From: Flavobacterium buctense
Lineage (GTDB): Bacteria; Bacteroidota; Bacteroidia; Flavobacteriales; Flavobacteriaceae
DNA: 64,000 bases
NCBI RefSeq assembly: GCF_014486695.1
Contig: NZ_JACTAB010000001.1
Coordinates: forward strand, 558,001-622,000
Reading direction: 5' to 3'
Of the stretch, positions 54,167-63,796 are shown piece after piece. The notes beneath the pieces were generated by a model. It had not been told where the DNA came from and ran no database searches. It worked only from the letters and a program-made list of their open reading frames with translations. A program made the translations under genes and the position numbers. Position 1 is the stretch's first letter. Each line of letters begins with the position of its first letter.

Positions 54167-55510
54167 ATGGAAATTGCAATCAAACTGTCTCAGTTTTTAC
54201 TGAGTTTATCAATATTAATTATACTTCACGAATTAGGGCATTTTATTCCGGCCAAATTATTTAAAACTAGGGTAGAGAAATTCTATTTATTTTTTGATAT
54301 CAAATATTCTTTATTGAAAAAGAAAATCGGTGAGACCGAATATGGTATCGGATGGTTGCCGTTAGGAGGTTATGTAAAAATCTCGGGGATGATTGATGAG
54401 AGTATGGATACTGAGCAATTGGCTCAAGAACCGCAACCTTGGGAATTCCGTTCTAAACCGGCTTGGCAGCGATTGATTATTATGCTGGGAGGTGTTACCG
54501 TAAACTTTATTTTGGCGTTTATCATTTACATTGGAATGACTTTTTTCTATGGTGAAAAGTACATCAAGAATAGTGAAGTGAAAGATGGTGTTTGGGTGCA
54601 AAATACAGAATTAGAAAAAGCCGGTATCAAAACCGGAGATAAAATAGTAGCTATTGACGGTAAGGGAATCGTAAAGTTTGAGCCTTCTATTAATATGGAT
54701 GTTTTAATGGCTAAAACTGTTTTGGTCAAGCGTAACGGAGAAGAGAAGACGATTGCCCTTCCGGAAAACTTTATCGGCAAATTTATTGATCAAGACAAAA
54801 AAGGATTGATTGCTTTGAGAATGCCTTTTGTGGTTGGTGGTTTGCAGGATGATTCTCCTAACAAAGCGTTGAAAGCTAAAGATATTTTTGTTTCTATAAA
54901 CGGTCAATCGGCTAGGTATTTTGATCAGGCAGAGCCTATACTTTCTGCTAATAAAGGTAAGCAATTGTCGGCGGTTGTGTTGAGAGACCAAAAGGAGACT
55001 ACAGTTACCGTTACGGTGAATAAAGAGGGAAAATTAGGGGTAGCATTGGGTGTCCTAAAAGAAGATAACCTGGAGAAATTAGGCTATTACAAATTCAGCA
55101 CAGAGACTTTTGGGTTCTTTGAATCTATACCGGTAGGTATTGATAAGGGTTTTGCACAGTTGGACAATTATAGGCGACAATTGAAAATGATTTTCAATCC
55201 AAGTACAGGTGCTTATAAAGGGGTCGGCGGATTTGCAGCGATTTATAATGTGTTCCCTGACTATTGGAGTTGGGAAGCTTTTTGGAGTATTACGGCTTTG
55301 TTGTCTATCATGCTTGGAGTGATGAATTTATTGCCTATTCCGGCACTTGACGGAGGGCATGTGATGTTCTTGCTGTATGAAATGATCTCAGGCAGAAAAC
55401 CTAGTGACAAGTTCTTGGAAAAAGCGCAATTGGTTGGCTTTGTTTTACTTATTTCGCTATTATTGTTTGCCAACGGGAATGATATTTACAAAGCAATTGT
55501 AGGCAAGTAA
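54167..55510 (+). CDS. rseP: RIP metalloprotease RseP (site-2 protease)
   Basis: A 447-residue intramembrane metalloprotease cleaving anti-sigma factors or signal peptides. First helix carries HELGH (His21, Glu22, His25); IGWLPLGGYVKISGM follows. PDZ-like domains (about 125-300, GIKTGDKIVAIDGKGI) lie before the C-terminal helices with the third zinc ligand region NLLPIPALDGGHVMFLLYE. Downstream is tRNA-Asn. Confidence 0.96.
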   Translation: MEIAIKLSQFLLSLSILIILHELGHFIPAKLFKTRVEKFYLFFDIKYSLLKKKIGETEYGIGWLPLGGYVKISGMIDESMDTEQLAQEPQPWEFRSKPAWQRLIIMLGGVTVNFILAFIIYIGMTFFYGEKYIKNSEVKDGVWVQNTELEKAGIKTGDKIVAIDGKGIVKFEPSINMDVLMAKTVLVKRNGEEKTIALPENFIGKFIDQDKKGLIALRMPFVVGGLQDDSPNKALKAKDIFVSINGQSARYFDQAEPILSANKGKQLSAVVLRDQKETTVTVTVNKEGKLGVALGVLKEDNLEKLGYYKFSTETFGFFESIPVGIDKGFAQLDNYRRQLKMIFNPSTGAYKGVGGFAAIYNVFPDYWSWEAFWSITALLSIMLGVMNLLPIPALDGGHVMFLLYEMISGRKPSDKFLEKAQLVGFVLLISLLLFANGNDIYKAIVGK

Positions 55511-55537
55511 CATTTTTTGAAATTTTATTCGTTTTTA

Positions 55538-55568
55538 TTTGCAAAAAATAAAATTCGTTCTATCTTTG
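55538..55568 (+). promoter_or_regulatory. Bacteroidota-type promoter of tRNA-Asn
   Basis: TTTG (55538-55541), 19-bp spacer, TATCTTTG (55561-55568), ending 25 bp before the tRNA. Confidence 0.85.
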
Positions 55569-55593
55569 CAACCGCTTAAAAGATATAACATCT

Positions 55594-55667
55594 TCCTCCT
55601 TAGCTCAGTTGGTTAGAGCATCTGACTGTTAATCAGAGGGTCCTTGGTTCGAGCCCAAGAGGGGGAG
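55594..55667 (+). tRNA. tRNA-Asn (anticodon GTT)
   Basis: A 74-nt tRNA: acceptor TCCTCCT/AGGGGGA (one G-U pair), D-arm GCTC-AGTTGGTTA-GAGC, anticodon stem TCTGA/TCAGA with loop CTGTTAA (GTT), T-arm CTTGG-TTCGAGC-CCAAG. CCA is not encoded. Confidence 0.97.
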
Positions 55668-55672
55668 CTGCT

Positions 55673-55706
55673 AAAAAGAGCAACATGAAAATGTTGCTCT
55701 TTTTTT
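55673..55706 (+). terminator. Terminator after tRNA-Asn
   Basis: AGAGCAACAT / ATGTTGCTCT perfect stem with a GAAA tetraloop and a T run. Confidence 0.92.
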
Positions 55707-55866
55707 ATGGATTAATTTTTTTGGGCGAGAAGAGCTCAAGAGGGATTTGATAGTATGAGGAGGACTGCCGGTGGCAGTCAGGCATACTCCTTCAGTTCGT
55801 TTTTTACCCTCTTATTCGTGGGCATTTTGTTAATTGTAAACCCCGAAAGTATAAGGCTTTTTTATT

Positions 55867-56301
55867 TTAAACACTTTTAATCACATAAGTCACGATTCCC
55901 CAAATTACCAATTTGTTGTCTTCTTCTATTTTAATGGGTTGGAAGGCTTTGTTTTCGGGCATAAGGCATAGTGCGTTTTTCTCGACCTTAATTCTTTTTA
56001 CCGTAAATTCTCCATCGATAAAACAAACGGCTATTTTACCGTCTGTAGGTTCTATACTTCGGTCGATTACCATGATGTCACCATTGTCTATGCCTGCGCC
56101 TATCATGGAAATGCCATCGGCTTTGGCATAAAAAGTAGCTTCGAAGTTTTTGACTAGGACTTTGTCTAAACTGATTTGAGTTCCTTCAAAATCGGCTGCC
56201 GGCGAAGGGAAACCGGCTTTGATGCCGCCTTCAAAATAGGGAAGTGTTCTCGAGTTCTCGAAATCGGGTTTAAAGAAGGTCAGTTTGCTTTTTAATGACA
56301 T
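55867..56301 (-). CDS. umuD: UmuD-like autoproteolytic protein (S24 family)
   Basis: A 144-residue LexA-like protein activating the translesion polymerase by self-cleavage. The cleavage site is Ala29-Gly30 (IKAGFPSPAADF); the serine-lysine dyad is Ser65 and Lys102 (EFTVKR), with the same 37-residue spacing as E. coli UmuD Ser60/Lys97. The motif around the serine is GISM rather than GDSM. It overlaps the 3' end of umuC by 10 bp and is downstream of it, the reverse of the E. coli order. Confidence 0.94.
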   Translation of the reverse strand: MSLKSKLTFFKPDFENSRTLPYFEGGIKAGFPSPAADFEGTQISLDKVLVKNFEATFYAKADGISMIGAGIDNGDIMVIDRSIEPTDGKIAVCFIDGEFTVKRIKVEKNALCLMPENKAFQPIKIEEDNKLVIWGIVTYVIKSV

Positions 56302-57557
56302 TTGATGGCTAGGATTTGCGTAAAGTCGGTAGTGTATTTAGGAGATAAATGGTTTTGGTTCATTTTCCAGGTTTTTTTTAAGTCTTGGTAGCCCAATCGT
56401 ATTTTGCGTTCGCCCGTTTTTTTGTAATACTCATCCATTACTTTCATGAGTTTTAAATGTTTCGGGTTTTCTTCTTCAAACAAATGGAACTGCTTTTGAT
56501 TTTCGGGAATGATTTCGGTGACGATAACGCCGGCTTTTTTATAGATCTCACCTTCTTCAAAGACTTCTTTCAGCATTTTCACCGCCAAGTTGCTGATGGT
56601 TATAGAAGAATTACTGGCAAAAGGCAGTGTTTCCATTTTGTAGAAGTTATAACGAGATCTTTCGGTTTTGTATTTGTCTTTTCTCAAATACAAGATAACA
56701 CCATGGCAACAGGATTTTTGCTTGCGCAGCTTTTCGGCACAAACGGATGCAAAGGTCGAAACGCGTTCTTTCATTTCATCCAACGTGGTGATATTTCCGG
56801 TAAAACTTCGGGTGGTGGCGATGTTTTTTTTGTCTTTAGGCAAGTCTATTTCCAATACCGATTTCCCTTCTAATTCATATTTTAATCGCAAACCAACAAT
56901 ACCCATTTCTTTTTTGATGAAACTTTCGTTGTGCGGCAAAGTGAAATCATAAGCTGTATGGATGTTTTTCGCCTTCATCTTTTTAGTCAGGCGAAAGCCA
57001 ATACCCCAAACGTCTTCAATTTTGGTCCATTTTAAGGCCTTGACGCGCTTTTCTTCTGAATCGATTATGTGGACGCCTTTGGTTCTTTCGGGGTACTTAC
57101 GCGCGATTTTATTAGCGATTTTGGAAAGTGCTTTAGTTTCGGCAAAGCCAATGGAAACCGGAATGCTGAGCCATTTCATAATCCGGCTTTTCATTTGCAA
57201 ACCATACTCGTGGAAGTTGGGTATTTTTACACCGTCAAAATTCATAAACGCTTCGTCTATGCTGTAAGGTTCTACATGTGGTGTAAAACCTTCCAGTATT
57301 TTCATCACGCGATTACTCAAATCTCCATACAAAGCATAATTGGAGGAGAAGACATGAATGTTTTTTTCTTGGAGTTCTTGTCTAACTTTAAATTCGGGCG
57401 CGCCCATTGAGATGCCTAATGTCTTCGCTTCATCGCTTCGGGAAATAATGCAGCCGTCGTTGTTGGATAAAATCACAATGGGTTTTCCAATCAACTGAGG
57501 CTGAAAAACACGTTCGCACGAAGCGTAAAAATTATTGCAATCGACTAAAGCATACAT
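56292..57557 (-). CDS. umuC: Y-family DNA polymerase V subunit UmuC
   Basis: A 421-residue translesion polymerase. The first metal Asp6 is in ALVDCNNFYASCERVF, the carboxylates Asp101-Glu102 are in PYSIDEAFM, and the little-finger domain begins near IATTRSFTGNIT. The C-terminal UmuC-type region KTWKMNQNHLSPKYTT is present. It comes first in the umuC-umuD pair. A terminator for the nuo operon lies 59-92 bp upstream, so it is transcribed separately. No SOS box could be recognised. Confidence 0.95.
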   Translation of the reverse strand: MYALVDCNNFYASCERVFQPQLIGKPIVILSNNDGCIISRSDEAKTLGISMGAPEFKVRQELQEKNIHVFSSNYALYGDLSNRVMKILEGFTPHVEPYSIDEAFMNFDGVKIPNFHEYGLQMKSRIMKWLSIPVSIGFAETKALSKIANKIARKYPERTKGVHIIDSEEKRVKALKWTKIEDVWGIGFRLTKKMKAKNIHTAYDFTLPHNESFIKKEMGIVGLRLKYELEGKSVLEIDLPKDKKNIATTRSFTGNITTLDEMKERVSTFASVCAEKLRKQKSCCHGVILYLRKDKYKTERSRYNFYKMETLPFASNSSITISNLAVKMLKEVFEEGEIYKKAGVIVTEIIPENQKQFHLFEEENPKHLKLMKVMDEYYKKTGERKIRLGYQDLKKTWKMNQNHLSPKYTTDFTQILAIKCH

Positions 57558-57615
57558 GGTATAAAATTAAGGATTTTGTATTGGAACAAAAGTTAATTTT
57601 GCCGATTGTTGATAA

Positions 57616-57649
57616 CAAAAAAACCATCAAAATTGCTCTTGATGGTTTC
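57616..57649 (-). terminator. Terminator of the nuo operon
   Basis: Minus strand AAACCATCAA / TTGATGGTTT stem with a T run, 24 bp after the nuoN stop. Confidence 0.88.
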
Positions 57650-57672
57650 TGTATTTTTAAAATTGAACTTTT

Positions 57673-59052
57673 TTAGTTCAATAAATTGGTTACTAATGAA
57701 GGATGAATTCCTATTAAGATATTTAGTAAAATAGACACCACTGCTACAAAGTAATAAACAAACGGAACGGCTTGTTTTTCTTCGGCAGCTTCTTTGGTGT
57801 ACATCGCCAAAATCAATTTGAAATAATAACCCACACTGATAATCGAGTTGATCACTCCAATAATTACTAAGAATAAATAACCTGATTTAATCGTATCGGT
57901 GAATAACATAAACTTAGCAAAGAATCCTGAGAAAATTGGAATTCCTGCCATCGATAAAAGCGAGGCAGTTAAAACAGCCGCCAATAATGGATTGGTTTTA
58001 CCCAAACCGTTAAAGTTCGCTGTAGCTTCATTGTCTTTGTTGCGCGTTATATAAATGATTACGGCAAAAGAAGCAATTCCGGCCAAAGCATAAGCAGCGG
58101 TATAATATAGAAGTGTACTTGCTGCGGTGGATAAACTTAAAATCGCCATCAACATAAATCCGGCGTGTGAAATTCCAGAGAAGGCCAACATACGTTTTAC
58201 GTTGTCTTGACGCAAAGCCATGATATTTCCGATAGTCATGGATAATATTGAAACTACAACAATTACCATTTCAAAAGTTGGAGTCAACGATGAGGTCATG
58301 CTGCTTAATATTTTGTATAAAGCGGCCATAGCTACTACTTTAGCTAACGTACTCATGGTAGCAGTGGTCATAGCCGGTGAACCTTCGTAAACATCCGGTG
58401 CCCAGAAATGGAAAGGCGCCGCGGCTATTTTGAAAAGCATTCCGATGATCATTAAAGTGATGCCTATTGGGAACCAAATCGGCAAACCGGCACCTGATGA
58501 CAAATCTTTGATTGCTGCTAAGTCGAAATATCCTGTCGCTCCATAAATCAGGCAGATTCCGAATAAAATGATCCCCGAGGCAAAGGAACCCATTAGGAAG
58601 TATTTCATTCCGGCTTCGTTACTCTTTACGTCTAATCTTCGGCTGGCGGCTAATACATATAAAGCGATTGATAAAACTTCAATCCCTAAGAAAAACATCG
58701 ATAAGTTGGCAAAAGACACCATTGCCACTGCGCCGGATAAAAGGAATACTTTGATGGCAATAAAGTCGGATATTTTAGTTTGATTTTCTTTGTAGAAGTC
58801 ACCACTTAAAGCAACTAAAAATATCGTAAGGATAATAAATAAAGAAGAGAAAGCGTTTGAAAAGGAATCGACTGCAATCATGCTCGCATATTTTTCATCC
58901 ATGCTTGGGTCGATTGCCCAAAGATTTAAGGATATACCTAAAATGGCAAGTAAACCTATGACAGTAACCGGAACCAGTAGTTTTCTTAAATTGAAGATTT
59001 CTGCCAACAGACAAAAAACGCCTAATGATACTATTGTTATTAATACTTGCAT
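57673..59052 (-). CDS. nuoN: NADH-quinone oxidoreductase subunit N
   Basis: A 459-residue antiporter-like membrane subunit of complex I with about 14 helices. The proton-pathway glutamate and lysine motifs are visible in SMFFLGIEVLSIALY and KIAAAPFHFWAPDVYEGSP. Last gene of the nuo operon, four bp after nuoM and before the operon terminator. Confidence 0.96.
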   Translation of the reverse strand: MQVLITIVSLGVFCLLAEIFNLRKLLVPVTVIGLLAILGISLNLWAIDPSMDEKYASMIAVDSFSNAFSSLFIILTIFLVALSGDFYKENQTKISDFIAIKVFLLSGAVAMVSFANLSMFFLGIEVLSIALYVLAASRRLDVKSNEAGMKYFLMGSFASGIILFGICLIYGATGYFDLAAIKDLSSGAGLPIWFPIGITLMIIGMLFKIAAAPFHFWAPDVYEGSPAMTTATMSTLAKVVAMAALYKILSSMTSSLTPTFEMVIVVVSILSMTIGNIMALRQDNVKRMLAFSGISHAGFMLMAILSLSTAASTLLYYTAAYALAGIASFAVIIYITRNKDNEATANFNGLGKTNPLLAAVLTASLLSMAGIPIFSGFFAKFMLFTDTIKSGYLFLVIIGVINSIISVGYYFKLILAMYTKEAAEEKQAVPFVYYFVAVVSILLNILIGIHPSLVTNLLN

Positions 59053-59056
59053 TTGA

Positions 59057-60493
59057 TTATTTATTAATTACTTCTAAAATTTCGTTTAAACTCGGCGTTA
59101 CCAGATCAACAATTGGTTTTGGATACAATCCGAAGAATAGTAAAAACGCGATGATGACCACAAAGGTAATCGCTTCGTTAGTGGTGACGTCGGCAAATAC
59201 TTTGCTATTGGTTTCGCCTAACATTACGTCTTGGAACATTTTCAACATATAGTATGCCCCTAAAATAATGGTAGTTCCACCTAAAACAGCGAACCAGATA
59301 TTCACTTGGCTTAAACTATACAATACGGTAAATTCTCCCACAAAGTTGAATGTTCCCGGCAAAGCCACAGAGGCCAAAACCAAAATCATAAACATCGAAG
59401 TGAATTTAGGCGTTTGTGAACGAATTCCGCCTAAATCGGCTATGGTTCTCGTTTCATATCTTCTGAAAATCACTTCAGCGGCAAAGAACAAACCTACGAT
59501 TACAAAACCGTGGGCAATCATTTGCGAAACCGCACCGCTTAATCCGTCAAGGGTTAAAGTATAACAACCTGCGGCGATTAAGCCAACGTGTGCCAAAGAC
59601 GAATAAGCCAATAATTTCTTTAAATCTTTTTGGCGTAAAGCCACTATCGAACCATAAATCACACCGGCAATACTTAATCCGATTAAAACCGGCATGTAAG
59701 TTTTGGCAGCGCTTGGCGCGATAGGCAATTGCCAACGGATAACGCTGTACAATCCCATTTTCAACATAATCCCTGATAAAAGCATGGTTCCAACGGTGGG
59801 TGCTTTTTGGTATACTTTTGCCTGCCAAGTGTGGAAAGGGATGATTGGAATTTTGATGGCATAAGCCAAGAAGAAAGCGAGGAAAATCCAGCATTCTTCA
59901 TTCGCCTTTAAGTCTAATTTGTATAAATCTTCTAAAAGGAAGCTTCCGGCTTTGGAATATAAATATGCGAAAGCGATTAGCATGAATAATGAACCTCCAA
60001 GCGTGTAGATGAAGAATTTCACCACGGCTTTTTTGCGTTCTTCGGCATCACCGTTACCCCAAATCAAAGCGATAAAGTAAATCGGAATCAAAGCCAATTC
60101 CCAGAAGATGTAGTATAATAATCCGTCAGCGGCTAAGAAAGTTCCGGTCATTGCGAATGACATGAACAATACTAAAGCGTAGAAGTTTTTAGCATTGGTA
60201 AAACTGTTTCCGAATGACGAGAAAATAATCAAAGGCGTTAAAGCAGTCGTCAATAAAACCATGGCCATTGATAAACCGTCGGCTTTGAAAGCTAAGGCTA
60301 CCTTAGGGTTGGCAATCCAACTTCCGGTGAAACCGATGTTTGTGCCTTGGTTCAATAAGTTTAACAAATACAATGACAAACCTAAAGCACCTAAACTGAA
60401 AACCAGCGCAACTTTGGAAGCCAATTTATCTCCTGCGAAAAACGTGGCGATGGCACCAACCAGAAGTAATAATAATAGAGTAGTTACATCCAT
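59057..60493 (-). CDS. nuoM: NADH-quinone oxidoreductase subunit M
   Basis: A 478-residue antiporter-like subunit of complex I. Seen: YYIFWELALIPIYFIALIWG with the channel glutamate, FLAYAIKIPIIPFHTWQAKVYQKAPT, and LLAYSSLAHVGLIAAG. Pumps protons with NuoL and NuoN. Ten bp follow nuoL. Confidence 0.97.
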   Translation of the reverse strand: MDVTTLLLLLLVGAIATFFAGDKLASKVALVFSLGALGLSLYLLNLLNQGTNIGFTGSWIANPKVALAFKADGLSMAMVLLTTALTPLIIFSSFGNSFTNAKNFYALVLFMSFAMTGTFLAADGLLYYIFWELALIPIYFIALIWGNGDAEERKKAVVKFFIYTLGGSLFMLIAFAYLYSKAGSFLLEDLYKLDLKANEECWIFLAFFLAYAIKIPIIPFHTWQAKVYQKAPTVGTMLLSGIMLKMGLYSVIRWQLPIAPSAAKTYMPVLIGLSIAGVIYGSIVALRQKDLKKLLAYSSLAHVGLIAAGCYTLTLDGLSGAVSQMIAHGFVIVGLFFAAEVIFRRYETRTIADLGGIRSQTPKFTSMFMILVLASVALPGTFNFVGEFTVLYSLSQVNIWFAVLGGTTIILGAYYMLKMFQDVMLGETNSKVFADVTTNEAITFVVIIAFLLFFGLYPKPIVDLVTPSLNEILEVINK

Positions 60494-60502
60494 TGTGTAA
60501 AA

Positions 60503-62392
60503 TTATTGAACTGTTTTAGTTGTAATAAATAAATATGTTATGATGGCACAAACCCCAATTACAAAAGCAAAAAGGTATAAACCAATGTTCCCGTTGTGTA
60601 ATTTTTTCCCTTGCGTTCCTAAGCCGTTAGCCAAACTTCCGAAACTGTAAACCACTTTGCCTAAAGCCGGTTCTAAAGTGGTGCGGAAGAAATTCGCCAA
60701 ACCGTTTATAGGTTTTACGATTAAGAAAGTATAGAATTCGTCTACATAATATTTGTTGTAAATCGTTTTGTTGAAACCTACGATTTGGGAATCTTCTTTA
60801 GGTACAAATCCGCCTTTGATGTATTTGGCATTCGCCCAAATTATTCCAACGATAGCACCTGCTAAAGCAATTCCCATTAGCATAAATTCTTGTTGGCCTA
60901 AATGGTGTGCTTCGTGTTTGGCCGCTAAAATCGGTTCCAAGAAATGGTTCAACCACATACTTCCCGGTAAGTTAATCGCACCACCGATAACGGCTAAAAC
61001 GGCTAAAATTACCAATGGAATCGTAATTAAACTTGGGCTTTCGTGTAAGTGGTGTTTTTGTTCTTCCGTACCTCTGAATTCTTTGAAGAAGGTCAAGTAC
61101 ATCAATCGGAACATATAGAATGCCGTCATAATCGAAGCAATCGAAGCGACTACCCATAATACTTTGTTGTGTTCAAAAGCGACCATTAAGATTTCGTCTT
61201 TCGACCAAAATCCTGCGAACGGGAAAATACCGGCAATCGCTAAAGTAGAAATCATCATCGTCCAGAAAGTGATTGGCATCGCTTTGCGCAAACCACCCAT
61301 TTTTCTCATGTCTTGTTCACCATGCAATCCGTGGATTACCGAACCTGAACCTAAGAACAAACAAGCTTTGAAGAACGCATGTGTGATTACGTGGAATACT
61401 GCTACGGTGTAAGCTCCTAAGCCTAAAGCTAAGAACATTAATCCCAATTGGGAAACAGTAGAGTAAGCCAATACTTTTTTAATGTCGTTTTGTAATAAAC
61501 CGATTGAGGCAGCTACTAAAGCAGTAGCTGCTCCAACAATAGCTATAATATTTTGTACATCCGGAGTAATATCGAATAAGAAGTTCATTCTGGTAACCAT
61601 AAAAATTCCTGCAGTTACCATCGTCGCGGCGTGGATTAACGCAGAAACCGGCGTTGGACCAGCCATCGCATCGGGCAACCAAGTGTATAAAGGTAATTGT
61701 GCTGATTTACCACAAGCGCCGATGAATAGGCATAAAGCGGCAACGCCAAGCATTACAGTATTTTCATTTCCGGCTGAAACGGCAGTTCTTAATTCGCTGT
61801 AATTTAAAGTTGAGAATAAAGCCGCGATGATAAACATCCCGATTAAGAAACCTAAATCTCCAATTCTGTTCATAATGAACGCTTTTTTAGCGGCATCGTT
61901 ATAAGGTTGGTTTTTATACCAGAAGCCGATTAACAAGTACGAACACAATCCAACGCCTTCCCAACCGATGAACATTACTAATAAGTTGCTTCCAACTACC
62001 AAGGTTATCATGAAGAACACAAACAAATTCAAATACGCAAAGAACTTATGCATATTCTCGTCGTCGTGCATGTAGCTGATAGAGTAGAGGTGAATTAAGG
62101 AACCAATTCCGGTTACGAATAACAACCACAATAAAGACAATTGGTCTAATAAAATACCGAAGTCTAATTTGAAATTACTTACCTGAATCCAATCAAATAA
62201 AGAAATTTCGAATGGTTTTCCGTTTTGGTTCAATTGGGCAAAAAAGCAAATGCTCAACAAGAACGAAACCACTACAGTCAACGTTCCGATAGCGCCTGAT
62301 ACATTTCTGCTTACTTTTTTTCCGAAGAAAACATTGAAAAGAAATCCAACAAATGGAGATAAGAGTAATACTAAAGCTAAATTTGTTTCCAT
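60503..62392 (-). CDS. nuoL: NADH-quinone oxidoreductase subunit L
   Basis: A 629-residue complex I subunit, the largest antiporter-like one, with the long lateral helix at its C-terminus. Seen: LVMFIGWEGVGLCSYLLIGFWY, GKSAQLPLYTWLPDAMAGPTPVSALIHAATMVTAG, and AYSTVSQLGLMFLALG. Six bp follow nuoK. Confidence 0.98.
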   Translation of the reverse strand: METNLALVLLLSPFVGFLFNVFFGKKVSRNVSGAIGTLTVVVSFLLSICFFAQLNQNGKPFEISLFDWIQVSNFKLDFGILLDQLSLLWLLFVTGIGSLIHLYSISYMHDDENMHKFFAYLNLFVFFMITLVVGSNLLVMFIGWEGVGLCSYLLIGFWYKNQPYNDAAKKAFIMNRIGDLGFLIGMFIIAALFSTLNYSELRTAVSAGNENTVMLGVAALCLFIGACGKSAQLPLYTWLPDAMAGPTPVSALIHAATMVTAGIFMVTRMNFLFDITPDVQNIIAIVGAATALVAASIGLLQNDIKKVLAYSTVSQLGLMFLALGLGAYTVAVFHVITHAFFKACLFLGSGSVIHGLHGEQDMRKMGGLRKAMPITFWTMMISTLAIAGIFPFAGFWSKDEILMVAFEHNKVLWVVASIASIMTAFYMFRLMYLTFFKEFRGTEEQKHHLHESPSLITIPLVILAVLAVIGGAINLPGSMWLNHFLEPILAAKHEAHHLGQQEFMLMGIALAGAIVGIIWANAKYIKGGFVPKEDSQIVGFNKTIYNKYYVDEFYTFLIVKPINGLANFFRTTLEPALGKVVYSFGSLANGLGTQGKKLHNGNIGLYLFAFVIGVCAIITYLFITTKTVQ

Positions 62393-62398
62393 CTCAGA

Positions 62399-62719
62399 TT
62401 ATCCTTTTAAATTCTTTAAATTATCAATATCGATTGAGCCTAAGTTTCTGTATACCGAAACCAATATCGCCAATCCTACGGCCACTTCCGCTGCGGCAAC
62501 CGCCATCGAGAAAAACACGAAAACTTGTCCTTCGGCATCTTGATGGTACGTTGAAAAAGCTACAAACAATAAGTTCACCGCATTGAGCATGATTTCAATC
62601 GACATGAAAACGATGATGGCATTTCTGCGGTACAACACTCCGAAAACACCGATACAAAATAAGAGTACCGAAAGGAAAATGTAGTTTTCTATTCCTATTT
62701 CATTTAAAATATTGTTCAT
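62399..62719 (-). CDS. nuoK: NADH-quinone oxidoreductase subunit K
   Basis: A 106-residue three-helix subunit of complex [39 protein letters not shown] with the conserved membrane Glu, and [19 protein letters not shown]. Its ATG overlaps the nuoJ stop. Confidence 0.97.
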   Translation of the reverse strand: MNNILNEIGIENYIFLSVLLFCIGVFGVLYRRNAIIVFMSIEIMLNAVNLLFVAFSTYHQDAEGQVFVFFSMAVAAAEVAVGLAILVSVYRNLGSIDIDNLKNLKG

Positions 62720-63234
62720 TATTTCTTCTCCGTTTTTTCTTTTTTAGACAATAAAACCACACCAATCATCGCTACCAATAATAAGATAGAAGCGAATTCG
62801 AATGGTACCATATATTCGTTCAACAGTATGTTTCCTAATTTTTTAATCGATTGGAAATCTTCACCAGACGTGTCATATTCACCCATGATGGTTTTCGAAT
62901 TGATGAAAATAGTCACCAAAACAATACTCGTTAGTATAAAAACAACGATGGCACCTAAGCGGGTAATACGAGGTTTGTGGACTTCATCTTCCTTATTCAA
63001 ATTCATCAACATGATGGTAAATAGGAACAGTACCACAATCGCACCCGAGTAGACTATAATATGTACAATGGCTAAGAACTGAGCATTGAAAAGTAAGTAA
63101 TGACCGGCAATAGAGAAGAAGCAAAGCACTAAATAAATGGCGCTGTGAATTGGGTTTTTACTGTAAATCGTCAAAAACGCCGTAGCCAAAGTAATGGCTG
63201 CTAAAAAGTAGAAGGTAATTAATATAGGCGACAT
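62719..63234 (-). CDS. nuoJ: NADH-quinone oxidoreductase subunit J
   Basis: A 171-residue, five-helix subunit of complex I. Seen: [22 protein letters not shown], the [27 protein letters not shown] stretch containing the pi-bulge helix of the family, and a C-terminal helix [19 protein letters not shown]. It overlaps nuoI and nuoK by one base each. Confidence 0.96.
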   Translation of the reverse strand: MSPILITFYFLAAITLATAFLTIYSKNPIHSAIYLVLCFFSIAGHYLLFNAQFLAIVHIIVYSGAIVVLFLFTIMLMNLNKEDEVHKPRITRLGAIVVFILTSIVLVTIFINSKTIMGEYDTSGEDFQSIKKLGNILLNEYMVPFEFASILLLVAMIGVVLLSKKEKTEKK

Positions 63235-63785
63235 TAGTTAGCGTTTTTAAGTTGAGCGTTCTTCATGGCCATTTCCAAAGGCATAACCAATTTATCTTTT
63301 CCGAAAATAAAATCTTCACGATCGTAATTTGCGGGTACCAATTCTTTAGAAAGGGTTAGGTAAATAGCGTCTTTCGGACAAGCTTCTTCACACAATCCGC
63401 AGAATATACAACGCAACATATTGATTTCATAGATTTCGGCATATTTTTCTTCACGGTATAAATGCTCTTCTCCTTTTTTGCGTTCGGCCGCTTTCATCGT
63501 GATGGCTTCCGCCGGACAAGACAAGGCGCACAATCCGCAAGCGGTGCAGTTTTCCCGACCTAATTCGTCGCGTTTTAACATGTGTTGACCACGATAAACC
63601 GGACTAAACTCTCTAACTTGCTCCGGATAATGAATCGTTGCTTTTTTCTTGAAAAAGTGTTTGATGGTAATCCATAAGCCCTTAAAAATGGCTACTAGGT
63701 AAAGTCTTTCTAAAAAGGTCATCTCCTTATTGGAAACTTGCTTTTTATGACCTGATAATGATATACTTTGTATTGATGCTGACAT
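63234..63785 (-). CDS. nuoI: NADH-quinone oxidoreductase subunit I
   Basis: A 183-residue iron-sulfur subunit carrying two 4Fe-4S clusters: CTACGLCALSCPAEAI and CIFCGLCEEACPKDAIYL. ATG 63785 (MSASIQSISL) is chosen; the frame stays open upstream, but that stretch overlaps the nuoH end in another frame and is not family-like. The start lies 11 bp after the nuoH stop. Confidence 0.96.
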   Translation of the reverse strand: MSASIQSISLSGHKKQVSNKEMTFLERLYLVAIFKGLWITIKHFFKKKATIHYPEQVREFSPVYRGQHMLKRDELGRENCTACGLCALSCPAEAITMKAAERKKGEEHLYREEKYAEIYEINMLRCIFCGLCEEACPKDAIYLTLSKELVPANYDREDFIFGKDKLVMPLEMAMKNAQLKNAN

Positions 63786-63796
63786 AATTTCTTTTC

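Noticed and set aside
55707..55866. Small RNA or gene after tRNA-Asn
   Set aside because: Contains a GACTGCC-GGT-GGCAGTC hairpin and repeat-like wording but no promoter or terminator pair that would define a transcript.
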